A stretch of DNA of 64,000 nt from Desulfovibrio oxyclinae DSM 11498. GTDB taxonomy: Bacteria > Desulfobacterota > Desulfovibrionia > Desulfovibrionales > Desulfovibrionaceae. Positions within the stretch are counted from its first letter, which is position 1, and each line of letters opens with the position of its first letter. The notes beneath the pieces were generated by a model, which had not been told where the DNA came from, ran no database searches, and saw only the letters and a program-made list of their open reading frames with translations. The stretch covers positions 68,046 through 132,045 of the forward strand of contig NZ_AQXE01000010.1 of assembly GCF_000375485.1 (NCBI RefSeq), in the 5' to 3' direction. Of this stretch, positions 8,920 through 17,001 are shown piece by piece. A program made the translations under genes and the position numbers.

Positions 8920-8956
8920 GGTCCCCGTCTTCAACTTGAAGGCGGGGGCCTTTTTT
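8920..8956 (+). terminator. Terminator after the HAO-family gene
   Basis: A GC-rich stem (CCCCG-CTTCA paired with TGAAG-CGGGG) with a tiny loop is followed by TTTTTT. Intrinsic terminator on the plus strand. Confidence 0.85.
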
Positions 8957-9032
8957 CCTGACGTTGGTAGAACCCGTTTTGCACCCGCTTTCAACAAAAT
9001 CGCCCCGCGAAAGCCTGTCTACGGAAAATGTA

Positions 9033-9062
9033 TTGAACACAAGCCGCATATCGAGTTATAAT
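9033..9062 (+). promoter_or_regulatory. Promoter of rtcB, predicted to give a leaderless mRNA
   Basis: TTGAAC (9033-9038), an 18-base spacer, then a perfect TATAAT (9057-9062). The start codon of rtcB is at 9071, only eight bases after the -10 element. Transcription should therefore begin at or one to two bases before the ATG. Confidence 0.65.
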
Positions 9063-9070
9063 GCTTCGAT

Positions 9071-10522
9071 ATGAAGCGTCATCTTGTCCAGAAAAGCCCA
9101 TTCGAATGGGAACTGCCCATCCATGGCGACATGCGGGTGCCCGGGATTATCTTCGCTTCCGAATCCATTCTCGCCGACATGGACGAAGAGGTGCTGAAAC
9201 AGGTAAGGGATGTGGCCTGCCTGCCCGGCATCGTCCGCGCATCCATGGCCATGCCCGACGCCCACGCCGGATACGGCTTTCCCATCGGCGGTGTTGCGGC
9301 CTTCGATCCGCAGCGAGGGGGCGTCATTTCAATGGGAGGTGTCGGTTTCGACATTGCCTGTGGAGTCCGTACCCTGCTGACCGGCTTGACTCGGGACGAC
9401 ATCCTCGCTCATCAGGAAAAACTGGCAGACACACTGTTTGCATCCGTGCCGGCCGGAGTCGGACGCGGTGGTGACATTGTCCTTGAAGGCGACGAACTGG
9501 ATGAGATGCTGACAAGGGGAGCCACCTGGGCCGTGCAACGCGGCCTCGGCCAAAAGGCCGATCTGGAGCGCATTGAGGACAACGGTATTTCGCGCGGGGC
9601 CAATCCTTCCAAAGTTTCAAAAGAGGCCAAAAAACGCATCCGCAACCAGATTGGCAGCCTCGGCGGTGGAAACCATTACCTCGAAGTGCAGTATGTCGAG
9701 GAAATACTGGACGCGGAAAAAGCCGACATCTTCGGGATTTCAGAGGGTGACGCACTAGTCAGCATCCACTGCGGCTCGCGCGGACTCGGTCATCAGATCG
9801 GTACGGATTTCCTCAACGCCATGGCTCCAACCAAGAGCAGAAAGGGGAAGAAATCCAAAAGCGGTGCCCCCAAATCGAAACATCCGAGACAGCTCGCCCA
9901 CGCGCCCATCGACTCCAAGGAAGCACAGAACTACCTGGCCGCCATGCATTGCGGTATCAACTGTGCCCTCGCCAACCGGCAGGTCATCACGCATCTTGTG
10001 AGAAAGGCCTTTGCCTCGGTCATGCCCGAAGCCACCCTGCCCCTTCTCTATGACGTGTCGCACAACACCTGCAAAGTCGAACGGCATGAGGGCGAGCACG
10101 GTACGCGCAAACTCTTCGTGCACCGCAAGGGTGCCACGCGGGCCTATCCTCCCGGTCATCCCTCCCTTCCGGAAGACATTCGGGAAGCGGGACAGCCAGT
10201 GCTCATCGGCGGAAGCATGGGTTCTGCCTCATACATTCTGGCCGGCACACAGGAGGCCATGCGCAAGAGCTTCGGCTCGGCCAACCATGGTGCCGGGCGT
10301 GCTCTGTCCCGCACGGAAGCGAAGAGAAAATTCGACGGCATGGACATCGGGGAATCCCTTCGTCACAAAGGGATACTTGTTCGCAGCAAAAGTCTCAAAT
10401 CCGTTGCCGAAGAAGCTCCGGACGCGTACAAGAAAAGTAGCGATGTCATTACGTCCGTGACAGGCGCGGGTCTCGCGGCTCCGGTTGCCAGACTCATGCC
10501 GATGATTTGCATAAAAGGGTAA
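9071..10522 (+). CDS. rtcB: RNA-splicing ligase RtcB
   Basis: GTP- and Mn2+-dependent ligase joining 2',3'-cyclic phosphate (or 3'-phosphate) and 5'-OH RNA ends in RNA repair. The 483-residue protein shows the metal and GTP-binding blocks: 'DAHAGYGFPIGGVAAF', 'FDIACGVR', 'LGGGNHYLEVQ', 'SIHCGSRGLGHQIG', 'YDVSHNTCK' and the 'NHGAGR' near the guanylylated histidine. About 30 residues rich in Lys/Arg/Ser (near 256-285) are inserted before 'LAHAPIDS'. No ribosome binding site precedes the ATG and the promoter -10 is eight bases away. No rtcA or rtcR gene is adjacent. Confidence 0.95.
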   Translation: MKRHLVQKSPFEWELPIHGDMRVPGIIFASESILADMDEEVLKQVRDVACLPGIVRASMAMPDAHAGYGFPIGGVAAFDPQRGGVISMGGVGFDIACGVRTLLTGLTRDDILAHQEKLADTLFASVPAGVGRGGDIVLEGDELDEMLTRGATWAVQRGLGQKADLERIEDNGISRGANPSKVSKEAKKRIRNQIGSLGGGNHYLEVQYVEEILDAEKADIFGISEGDALVSIHCGSRGLGHQIGTDFLNAMAPTKSRKGKKSKSGAPKSKHPRQLAHAPIDSKEAQNYLAAMHCGINCALANRQVITHLVRKAFASVMPEATLPLLYDVSHNTCKVERHEGEHGTRKLFVHRKGATRAYPPGHPSLPEDIREAGQPVLIGGSMGSASYILAGTQEAMRKSFGSANHGAGRALSRTEAKRKFDGMDIGESLRHKGILVRSKSLKSVAEEAPDAYKKSSDVITSVTGAGLAAPVARLMPMICIKG

Positions 10523-10545
10523 CAGTCGAGGGGAGGTATACCACC

Positions 10546-10890
10546 ATGACCACGGAGATTATCGACTCTTCCTTCCTTGATTCCATGGCTGAGAAGCGAC
10601 CTTTCATCAAGAAGATGTTCGCGGTTTTCGTCAGCCAGGAACCCAAGAGGATACAACAGATTCGAGAAGCGCTGAATTCGGGAGACGTGGATACGCTGAG
10701 GCATCTGGCCCACTCGCTCAAGGGCGGCTCCGCCACCATCGGTGCGGAACGCGTCAGGCAGGCCTGTCTCTTGTTGGAAAAGGCCACCAAGGCGAACGAC
10801 ATGCAGCAGGCCCAACAGTGTTTCAGCCAGTTGGAGACCGAGATGCACGACACTTACGCCTTCATGTTCGATTTCATGGCTCGGGAGTAA
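10546..10890 (+). CDS. Small histidine phosphotransfer (Hpt) protein
   Basis: A 114-residue, single-domain Hpt protein. The motif 'LRHLAHSLKGGSATIGA' carries the phosphoacceptor histidine (about residue 50, in AHSLKG) in a predicted four-helix bundle. Such proteins relay phosphate between hybrid kinases and response regulators. No kinase or receiver gene is adjacent; a hybrid kinase at 43597-46296 ends in a receiver and lacks its own Hpt, so it is one possible partner (inference). The ATG at 10546 has GGGAGG nine bases upstream; a longer open frame starting at 10507 overlaps the end of rtcB. Confidence 0.88.
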   Translation: MTTEIIDSSFLDSMAEKRPFIKKMFAVFVSQEPKRIQQIREALNSGDVDTLRHLAHSLKGGSATIGAERVRQACLLLEKATKANDMQQAQQCFSQLETEMHDTYAFMFDFMARE

Positions 10891-10952
10891 TCAAAGGCGA
10901 GCCGTTCGCCGCAAAGGACATGTCTCCGACGTCACCGCTGACGTTCGGAATT

Positions 10953-10986
10953 CAGGGCTGTTTCCCCCCGGAGCAGCCCTTGTTTT
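10953..10986 (+). terminator. Terminator after the Hpt gene
   Basis: AGGGCTG and CAGCCCT arms (10954-10960 and 10974-10980) are followed by TGTTTT. A second hairpin (TCCG-ACGTCA with TGACGT-CGGA) lies just upstream at about 10925-10949. Confidence 0.7.
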
Positions 10987-10996
10987 ATGGAGCAGC

Positions 10997-13210
10997 CTAC
11001 CCGGCGTGCAGGAGACTGTTGTCGAAGAGGTGCCGCAGGCGGAACGAGAGGTTCGTCCCCCGCTTGCCCGAGGTGACGTTGTTCAATCCCAGCTTGAGCG
11101 CCTTGTCCGAGCCGATCATCAGAGCGAGGCTTCGCGCCCGGGTCAGTCCCGTGTAGAGTAGATTTCGCTGAAGCATGATGTAGTGCTGGGTCACAACGGG
11201 CATGACCACCGCCGGATACTCGCTGCCCTGCGACTTGTGCACGCTCACGGCGTAGGCCAAAGAAAGATCGTCCAAATCGGAGCTTTCGAGGTGCACAGTG
11301 TTGCCGTCGTCGAATTCTACCAACAATTCGGTATCTTCCGGATCAAGATCCGCCACCCAGCCCAGGTCGCCGTTGAAAACGTCCTTGTCATAGTTGTTCC
11401 GCAACTGGAGCACCCTGTCGCCTTTGCGAAAACTGGTGTTGCCCCGCTTCACTTCCCGACCTTTGAAGGGATTCAGGCGCTCCTGAAGTGCAAGGTTGAG
11501 CGCCTGCGTGCCCACATCGCCTTTATGCATGGGTGTGAGCACCTGCACGTCCCGCATGGGGTCCATGCCGTAGACCTCGGGGATACGCTCGCACACGCTG
11601 TCCAGAATCAGCTTCTGGACCTTTGCCGAATCTTCCTGTGGAATCCAGTAATAATCGGCCTCCGGAGCGGGCATGGGATGCTGTCTCGGCATCTGCCCGT
11701 TATTGATGCGGTGCGCGTTGACGACGATGAAGCTCTCCTGCGCCTGACGGAAAATATGCGACAGTCGCGCGCTGGGGATGCGCTCGGAGTTGAGCATGTC
11801 GGCGAGCACGTTGCCCGGTCCCACGCTCGGTAGCTGGTTCACATCACCGACGTAGACCAGACGGCAGGTATGGGGTAACGCCCGGAGCACCGCCACGCAA
11901 AGCTGCGCATCAATCATGCTGGCTTCGTCCACCACCAGCACGTCCGCCTTGAGCTTCTGGTCCTGATCGTAATGAAAGCCACCGTCCGGCTGATACTGCA
12001 AGAGCCTGTGCAGGGTCTGCGCACCCATGCCGGTTGCTTCGGAAAGCCGTTTTGCCGCACGTCCCGTGGGAGCGGCCAGCTTGATCTTCAGCCCGAGCTC
12101 CTTGAGTGTGAGCACGATGGCCTTGGTGATGGTTGTCTTACCGGTACCGGGACCGCCAGTGATGATGAAGACCTTGTTCCCGCACGCCTCGAAGACCGCT
12201 TCGCGCTGCTCGTCGGAGAGGGAAAAGCCGAGAGTCTCCTCGACTTTGGGCAGCGCCTCGGCGATCTTGTCGCGACTGACCGGCGTGGGGTGGCTCACCA
12301 GCTGGTAGAATCGCTGGGCCGCTTCGTTTTCGTAATGGTAGAAATGCATGAGGTAGACCGCCTCGTCCACTTCCTGTTCGGGCAGGTCCTCGATCCGGAC
12401 GCGCTTCTTTTCCTCAAGCGAATAGAGGGCGGTTTCGAGCTTGTCGAAATCCACGCCCTCCATCATGCGCGCGGCTTCGTCCAACAGTGCATCCTTGGAG
12501 ATGAAAAGGTGGCCTCCTCGCTCACACCGGGAGAAAAGCGTGTAGATGATGGCCGCCTCAAGCCGCTGCGGAGCATCCGGGGGAAAGCCCAGCTTCAGGG
12601 CCATGCGGTCCGCCGTGCGGAACCCGACGCCGCGAATCTCGTAAGCGAGATCGTACGGATTGTCGCGCAGCTTCTGTTCGGCCTGGGCACCGTAGAGATG
12701 AAATATCTTTCCGGCCCACGTGGTAGGCACTCCATTGGATTGCAGGAATACCAGCAGATTCTTGATGGTTCTCTGCTTGGACCACGATTCCACGATGTCG
12801 TTGAGCTTGCGCTTTGAGATGCCCTTGACCTCAAGCAACCGTTCCGGGTCCTCGTCGAGGATGTCCAGAATCCCCATGCCGAAGGTTTCCAACAGCAACT
12901 GGGCGGTTTTTTCGCCTACTCCCTTGATGGAGGTCTGAAGGAAGCGGACAACGCCCTGCTCGGTGGCGGGTCTGGTTTGTTCAAAAGTGCGGACCTCGAA
13001 CTGCGGTCCGAATTTGGGATGAACCTTCCACTTGCCACGCAGATCAAGCACCTCGCCAGGTGAAATATCACCCATGGTTCCGGTGACGGTAATCTGTCCC
13101 GGTTCGTCCTTGGCCGTAACGCGCGCGATCGTGTAGCCGTTCTCCTCGTTCTGGAAGACGATGGAGCGGACTTCAGCGGAGGCAAGTGTTTTCAGTTCGT
13201 TATCGCTCAT
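10997..13210 (-). CDS. recD2: ATP-dependent RecD2-type DNA helicase
   Basis: Superfamily 1B 5'-3' DNA helicase of the RecD2 (RecD-like, RecBC-independent) family, acting in DNA repair. The 737-residue protein has an N-terminal OB-like region, helix-hairpin-helix repeats (around 'SIKGVGEKTAQLLLETFG' and 'VKGISKRKLNDI'), Walker A 'GGPGTGKTT', Walker B 'VVDEASMID', 'VGDVNQLPSVGPGNVL', and the C-terminal 'SVHKSQGSEYPAVV' motif. The frame extends upstream to 13378, but those residues cross a terminator and read as shadow sequence; MSDNELKT at 13210 is the sensible start. No recB or recC is nearby. Confidence 0.93.
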   Translation of the reverse strand: MSDNELKTLASAEVRSIVFQNEENGYTIARVTAKDEPGQITVTGTMGDISPGEVLDLRGKWKVHPKFGPQFEVRTFEQTRPATEQGVVRFLQTSIKGVGEKTAQLLLETFGMGILDILDEDPERLLEVKGISKRKLNDIVESWSKQRTIKNLLVFLQSNGVPTTWAGKIFHLYGAQAEQKLRDNPYDLAYEIRGVGFRTADRMALKLGFPPDAPQRLEAAIIYTLFSRCERGGHLFISKDALLDEAARMMEGVDFDKLETALYSLEEKKRVRIEDLPEQEVDEAVYLMHFYHYENEAAQRFYQLVSHPTPVSRDKIAEALPKVEETLGFSLSDEQREAVFEACGNKVFIITGGPGTGKTTITKAIVLTLKELGLKIKLAAPTGRAAKRLSEATGMGAQTLHRLLQYQPDGGFHYDQDQKLKADVLVVDEASMIDAQLCVAVLRALPHTCRLVYVGDVNQLPSVGPGNVLADMLNSERIPSARLSHIFRQAQESFIVVNAHRINNGQMPRQHPMPAPEADYYWIPQEDSAKVQKLILDSVCERIPEVYGMDPMRDVQVLTPMHKGDVGTQALNLALQERLNPFKGREVKRGNTSFRKGDRVLQLRNNYDKDVFNGDLGWVADLDPEDTELLVEFDDGNTVHLESSDLDDLSLAYAVSVHKSQGSEYPAVVMPVVTQHYIMLQRNLLYTGLTRARSLALMIGSDKALKLGLNNVTSGKRGTNLSFRLRHLFDNSLLHAG

Positions 13211-13220
13211 TGGCTCGCAT

Positions 13221-13247
13221 GAAAAAAGGCCGGGTCCTCCCCGGCCC
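13221..13247 (-). terminator. Terminator after the oxidoreductase gamma subunit gene
   Basis: On the minus strand a GGCCGGGG/CCCGGCC stem with a short loop is followed by TTTTTT. It separates the dnaX-recR-gamma-subunit transcript from recD2. Confidence 0.85.
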
Positions 13248-13271
13248 TGATGGAATCGTCGTGTGTGGCCG

Positions 13272-13817
13272 CTAGGCAACCATTGTTTCGCCGTAGGCCC
13301 GTTCAAGAGCTTTGAAGTTCTTGGGGCCAAGCTTGCCGCCGAAGCGTTCGCCGATGGGCTCTTCCATTTCCTGCACACCGATGATGCCGGAGGCCTTGAG
13401 CAGCGCTCCGAGCATGGTCGTGTTGGTAATGGGAACCCCGAGTTCTTCCATGGCGACCTTGTTGGCGTCCACGGTAGCGACCTTCGGGAATCCGTACTTC
13501 TCTTTCAGTTCCTCGGGCGTCATGGCGGAGTTGACCACCACGGTTCCGTTTTCCGAAAGGCCTTCCGCCACATCCACGATGTCCAGAAGGCTTGGGTCGA
13601 GCACAAGCACGATGTCCGGGGAGTAGATTTTCTCCCGCAGCCTGATCTGCTCGTCATCGACACGTACGAATGCCATCACCGGCGCCCCGCGCCGTTCCGG
13701 GCCGAAGCTCGGAAACGCCTGCGCGTACTTGCCTTCGGCAATGGCAGCCTTTGCCAGCAGTTCCGCGGACGTTACGCCACCTTGTCCACCTCTGCCGTGC
13801 AGCCTGATCTCGATCAT
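13272..13817 (-). CDS. 2-oxoacid:ferredoxin oxidoreductase, gamma subunit
   Basis: Gamma subunit of a four-subunit pyruvate/2-oxoacid:acceptor oxidoreductase. The 181-residue protein has the family signature 'IRLHGRGGQGGVTSAELLAKA' shortened here to its core GRGGQGGVTSA, then 'SFGPERRGAPVMAFVRV', 'PDIVLVLDP' and 'NTTMLGAL'. The start ATG at 13817 coincides with the beginning of homology. The delta, alpha and beta genes lie together at 23380-25796 with no gamma gene, so this separated gene is the obvious partner. It sits downstream of recR and ends at a terminator. Confidence 0.88.
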   Translation of the reverse strand: MIEIRLHGRGGQGGVTSAELLAKAAIAEGKYAQAFPSFGPERRGAPVMAFVRVDDEQIRLREKIYSPDIVLVLDPSLLDIVDVAEGLSENGTVVVNSAMTPEELKEKYGFPKVATVDANKVAMEELGVPITNTTMLGALLKASGIIGVQEMEEPIGERFGGKLGPKNFKALERAYGETMVA

Positions 13818-13897
13818 GTTTCCCCCGTTGGAAGGTTGTGCCTGGGGCCGGCACGCAATCCCTCGCAAAAGAAACCGACCCTGGCGTTGCTGGACCG

Positions 13898-14503
13898 TCA
13901 GAACCCGTGCCTGTGCAACAGGGACTGCCTGAGGGTCTCCTTATCCATATACTTGACTTCGCCGCCGATGGGAATCCCCTGAGCCAGACGGGTCACCGTC
14001 ACGCCGGGGTATTCCTTCTCAACCATGTTCTTGATGTAGGAAGCCGTGCTTTCCGCATCCATGGTCGCACCGAGGGCGAGAATCAGCTCTTCGACTTCGC
14101 CGGAGTCGAGGTGCCGTCGCAGCCTGTCGAACTCAAGGTGCCCCGGCTCCACCCCGTCCAGAGGAGAGATGAGGCCGCCGAGGACAAGATAACGCCCCTT
14201 GAACATGCCCATCTCCTCAAGAGCCAGAAGCGCGTCCCACTCGCTCACGATGCACATGCGCGAGCGTTCGCGTTCCGGATCCGAGCACAGAGCGCAGGGA
14301 CTGGCTTCGGCCAGACTCGCGCAGTCCTCACACATGCACAGGCTTTCACGCAGCTCGATGATGCTGCCGCCGACTCCGCGCGCCTTCTCAGGCGGCATCT
14401 TCAGCAGCGTGAGCGCAATGCGCAGGGCCGACTTGGGGCCGATGCCCGGCAGGCTGGAGAGTTGGTCCACCGCTTCCTGAAGCGGGGCCGGAAGTCTGCT
14501 CAC
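13898..14503 (-). CDS. recR: Recombination mediator RecR
   Basis: RecFOR-pathway protein that loads RecA at gaps. The 201-residue length is standard. Order: helix-hairpin-helix 'LSSLPGIGPKSALRIALTLL', a zinc finger with four cysteines ('CMCEDCASLAEASPCALC'), and a Toprim domain ('MCIVSEWDALLALEEMG', 'LGATMDAESTASYI'). The start is GTG at 14503 with a GGGGGA site upstream. It follows ybaB and dnaX, the classic dnaX-ybaB-recR order. Confidence 0.96.
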   Translation of the reverse strand: MSRLPAPLQEAVDQLSSLPGIGPKSALRIALTLLKMPPEKARGVGGSIIELRESLCMCEDCASLAEASPCALCSDPERERSRMCIVSEWDALLALEEMGMFKGRYLVLGGLISPLDGVEPGHLEFDRLRRHLDSGEVEELILALGATMDAESTASYIKNMVEKEYPGVTVTRLAQGIPIGGEVKYMDKETLRQSLLHRHGF

Positions 14504-14512
14504 AAAATCCCC

Positions 14513-14827
14513 CTAGAAGAGGCCGCCGGGCAGCTTCATGCCGCCGGTGACGGCCGACATTTCCTTTTCCATGACTTCGCCGGCGGTCTTGAGCGCGTCG
14601 TTCACGGCGGTCAGCACGAGGTCCTGGATCATTTCGGCGTCGCCGGAATCCACCACGCTCTGTTCGATCTCCACGGAAACAATTTCCTTGCCGCAAGTGG
14701 CCTTGACCTTGACCATGCCGCCGCCTGCGGAAGATTCCACTTCGCGGGTCTTCAGGTCTTCCTGAATCTGGGTCATTTTCTTCTGCATCATCTGGGCCTG
14801 ACGCATCATTTCATTCATTCCGCGCAT
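14513..14827 (-). CDS. ybaB: YbaB/EbfC nucleoid-associated protein
   Basis: Small DNA-binding, nucleoid-associated protein. The 104-residue product has the N-terminal coiled helix 'QAQMMQKKMTQIQEDLKTREVE', a glycine-rich turn ('SSAGGGMVKVKATCGKEIVSVEIE') and the C-terminal helix of the family. AAGGAG stands six bases before the ATG. It lies between dnaX and recR as in many bacteria. Confidence 0.95.
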   Translation of the reverse strand: MRGMNEMMRQAQMMQKKMTQIQEDLKTREVESSAGGGMVKVKATCGKEIVSVEIEQSVVDSGDAEMIQDLVLTAVNDALKTAGEVMEKEMSAVTGGMKLPGGLF

Positions 14828-14853
14828 TATGATCTCCTTGCTGTTCTATTCGA

Positions 14854-16917
14854 TTAATAACCGTTGATCGGGGACACGTTTTCAATCAGCGCCCCGAAGC
14901 GATCAAGCACCTTCTTCACGACCGGATTGGCCTCGGCCTCGGTATGAAGCTGCTTGTAACTTTTCCTTTCGGGCAGGTCGACGGTTTCCACTACGACTTT
15001 CGTGCCCGGTCCGAAATATTTCTCCGCGAATCCTTTGAGCAGTCCATTCGTGGCCGGTTCCGTAAGCGTTCTGCAAAGGAAGTTGCTGCCGCAGGTGATC
15101 GTCAGGGTGTCCCCTTTCAATTCCCCCGTGGCCTGCCGAATCTGAGCAGGTTTGCCCTGACAATCCGAGGTGCAGATGTATTCAACGAAGCCGTTCCACG
15201 ATCGGGGACCGGTCGGCTCCGGGAGATCGCCCGATCGATCGGGTATCTCGCAGGAACATCCTTCAGCGTCCGCCGGATCGGGTATGCCCTCGAACCGGCC
15301 CGGCTCAGGCTCCTGGTCGGGAGTCGATGACGGTTGGCGCTGCTGCTGTCCGTGTTGCCTCGGAGCCGAAGGTTTCGCGCCGGATTCCCGTTGCCCGGAC
15401 TGAGGCGACTGTTGCGGCGGAACCGTGGGATCCATGGGCTGCGGCGGAGGAGGCGGGGGCGGGATGGCACCCTGCCCCGGCGGCTGCGGTGGCGGTGGCA
15501 CCTGCGGATTCGGCGCCCCCCTCGGCGGCGCGGGCGGCGGATTTGGAGCGCCTGCCGGCGGTTGCGGCGGTGCCTGAGGCGGCGGTGCGGCAGCCTTGGG
15601 CTGCGCTCCGCCCTGAGGATTGGGACGCTGCGGAGACTGTGGCGGCCGGGAAGCCTGCCCGCCCTGCGGCGCACCCGGCTGGGGCGGTGCCGGTCTGTTC
15701 TGCGGACGCGGCGTCTGCTGGCCGCGATTCATCCCCGGCTGACCGGGACGCGGGCCAGCTGTCGGAGCACCGCGGGAAGGTCCCTGCGGTGCTCCGCCCT
15801 TGCCGACATCTGAAAGATTCACCAGTTCCGGCAGCGAGGCGAGGTTGAACAGCAGCAGTTCAAGGGCCAGTGCCGGCTCAAGGCTCGACATGACCCGCTT
15901 CTGGCCGTCCAGCGTCATCTGCCAAGCTGCGTGGATGTGCGCGGGCTCGAACTTGCCTGCCCATTCCATCCATGTTTCGGCTTCCTCGCCGGACAATCCG
16001 AGCAACTCCAAAGCGGAACGGCCGGACTGACGCAGCAGAAACATGTTGCGCCAACAGCCCACGAGTTCACGCAGGAAGAACCCGAGGTCCAGCCCTTGAT
16101 CGAGCACTTCGCGAAGCATGGTGCCGAGTCCCACGAGATCTCGCTCGTGAACGGCCTCCATGAGCCGGAAGAAGACGTCCTGTCCGGCAAGGCCGAGGAA
16201 ATTGCGGACATCGGCCTCGCTGAGACTGTCGCCGCCAAGGGCAAGGGACTGTCCGAGAAGCGACATGGAGTCGCGAACACTGCCAGCGCCACGTTTGGCG
16301 ATAATGTCCAGCGCGCCCTGCTCGAAGGGGATGCCCTCTTTGTCGAGGATTGCGGCCAGATGCGCCACCAGACCTGCCTGAGGCAGCATCTTGAAGGTAT
16401 AATGCTGGCAACGGCTGATGATGGTGGCCGGAAATTTGTGGGCCTCGGTGGTGGCCATGATGAAGGTGGCGCGCGGCGGCGGCTCTTCAAGCGTCTTGAG
16501 CAGCGCGTTGAAGGCCTCCTTGGTGAGCATGTGTGCCTCGTCAATGATGAACACCTTGTAACGGGCGTCGATGGGCGCGTACCCCACGTCTTCCTTGAGG
16601 GAGCGGATGTCGTCGATGCGGCGGTTGGATGCGCCGTCCATTTCGATGACGTCAACGGCGGCCCCTGCGGTGATCTGTTTGCAGTGGGCGCATTCGTTGC
16701 ACGGCTCCGACGTGGGCGCGTTCACGCAGTTGAGCGCCTTGGCGAAGATTCGCGCCACGGTGGTCTTGCCTACCCCCCGGGTGCCGCTGAAAAGGTATGC
16801 GGGCGCGACGCGGTCGTTTTCGGCCGCGCGGGAAAGGATGGTCTTGACCGCCTCCTGCCCCGCCACGTCGGCGAAGGTCTGGGGACGGTACTTGGCGGTA
16901 AGGCTGCTGGTGCTCAT
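14854..16917 (-). CDS. dnaX: DNA polymerase III gamma/tau subunit
   Basis: Clamp-loader ATPase of the replicase. The 687-residue protein starts with the RFC-like AAA+ module: 'KYRPQTFADVAGQEAVKTIL', Walker A 'GTRGVGKTTVARIFAKAL', four zinc-binding cysteines ('CVNAPTSEPCNECAHC'), 'DEAHMLTKEAFNALLKTLEE' and sensor 'ATTEAHKFPATI'. Domain III ends near residue 365. Then comes an unusually long low-complexity stretch rich in Pro, Gln and Gly (about residues 375-540), and a tau-like C-terminal domain. I saw no obvious A6G slippage site for a gamma form on the coding strand. Confidence 0.94.
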   Translation of the reverse strand: MSTSSLTAKYRPQTFADVAGQEAVKTILSRAAENDRVAPAYLFSGTRGVGKTTVARIFAKALNCVNAPTSEPCNECAHCKQITAGAAVDVIEMDGASNRRIDDIRSLKEDVGYAPIDARYKVFIIDEAHMLTKEAFNALLKTLEEPPPRATFIMATTEAHKFPATIISRCQHYTFKMLPQAGLVAHLAAILDKEGIPFEQGALDIIAKRGAGSVRDSMSLLGQSLALGGDSLSEADVRNFLGLAGQDVFFRLMEAVHERDLVGLGTMLREVLDQGLDLGFFLRELVGCWRNMFLLRQSGRSALELLGLSGEEAETWMEWAGKFEPAHIHAAWQMTLDGQKRVMSSLEPALALELLLFNLASLPELVNLSDVGKGGAPQGPSRGAPTAGPRPGQPGMNRGQQTPRPQNRPAPPQPGAPQGGQASRPPQSPQRPNPQGGAQPKAAAPPPQAPPQPPAGAPNPPPAPPRGAPNPQVPPPPQPPGQGAIPPPPPPPQPMDPTVPPQQSPQSGQRESGAKPSAPRQHGQQQRQPSSTPDQEPEPGRFEGIPDPADAEGCSCEIPDRSGDLPEPTGPRSWNGFVEYICTSDCQGKPAQIRQATGELKGDTLTITCGSNFLCRTLTEPATNGLLKGFAEKYFGPGTKVVVETVDLPERKSYKQLHTEAEANPVVKKVLDRFGALIENVSPINGY

Positions 16918-16940
16918 GCTGATGCTCGCTCGGTCGATAT

Positions 16941-16980
16941 AAAAAACGGGGAGTCCGGCCAGTGCCGCCGGACTCCCCGG
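16941..16980 (-). terminator. Terminator after ilvE
   Basis: Long inverted repeat (CGGGGAGTCCGGC with GCCGGACTCCCCG) directly upstream of a TTTTTT run when read on the minus strand, just past the ilvE stop codon. Confidence 0.9.
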
Positions 16981-17001
16981 TCAATAGCAGAACAGCGGCC
17001 G

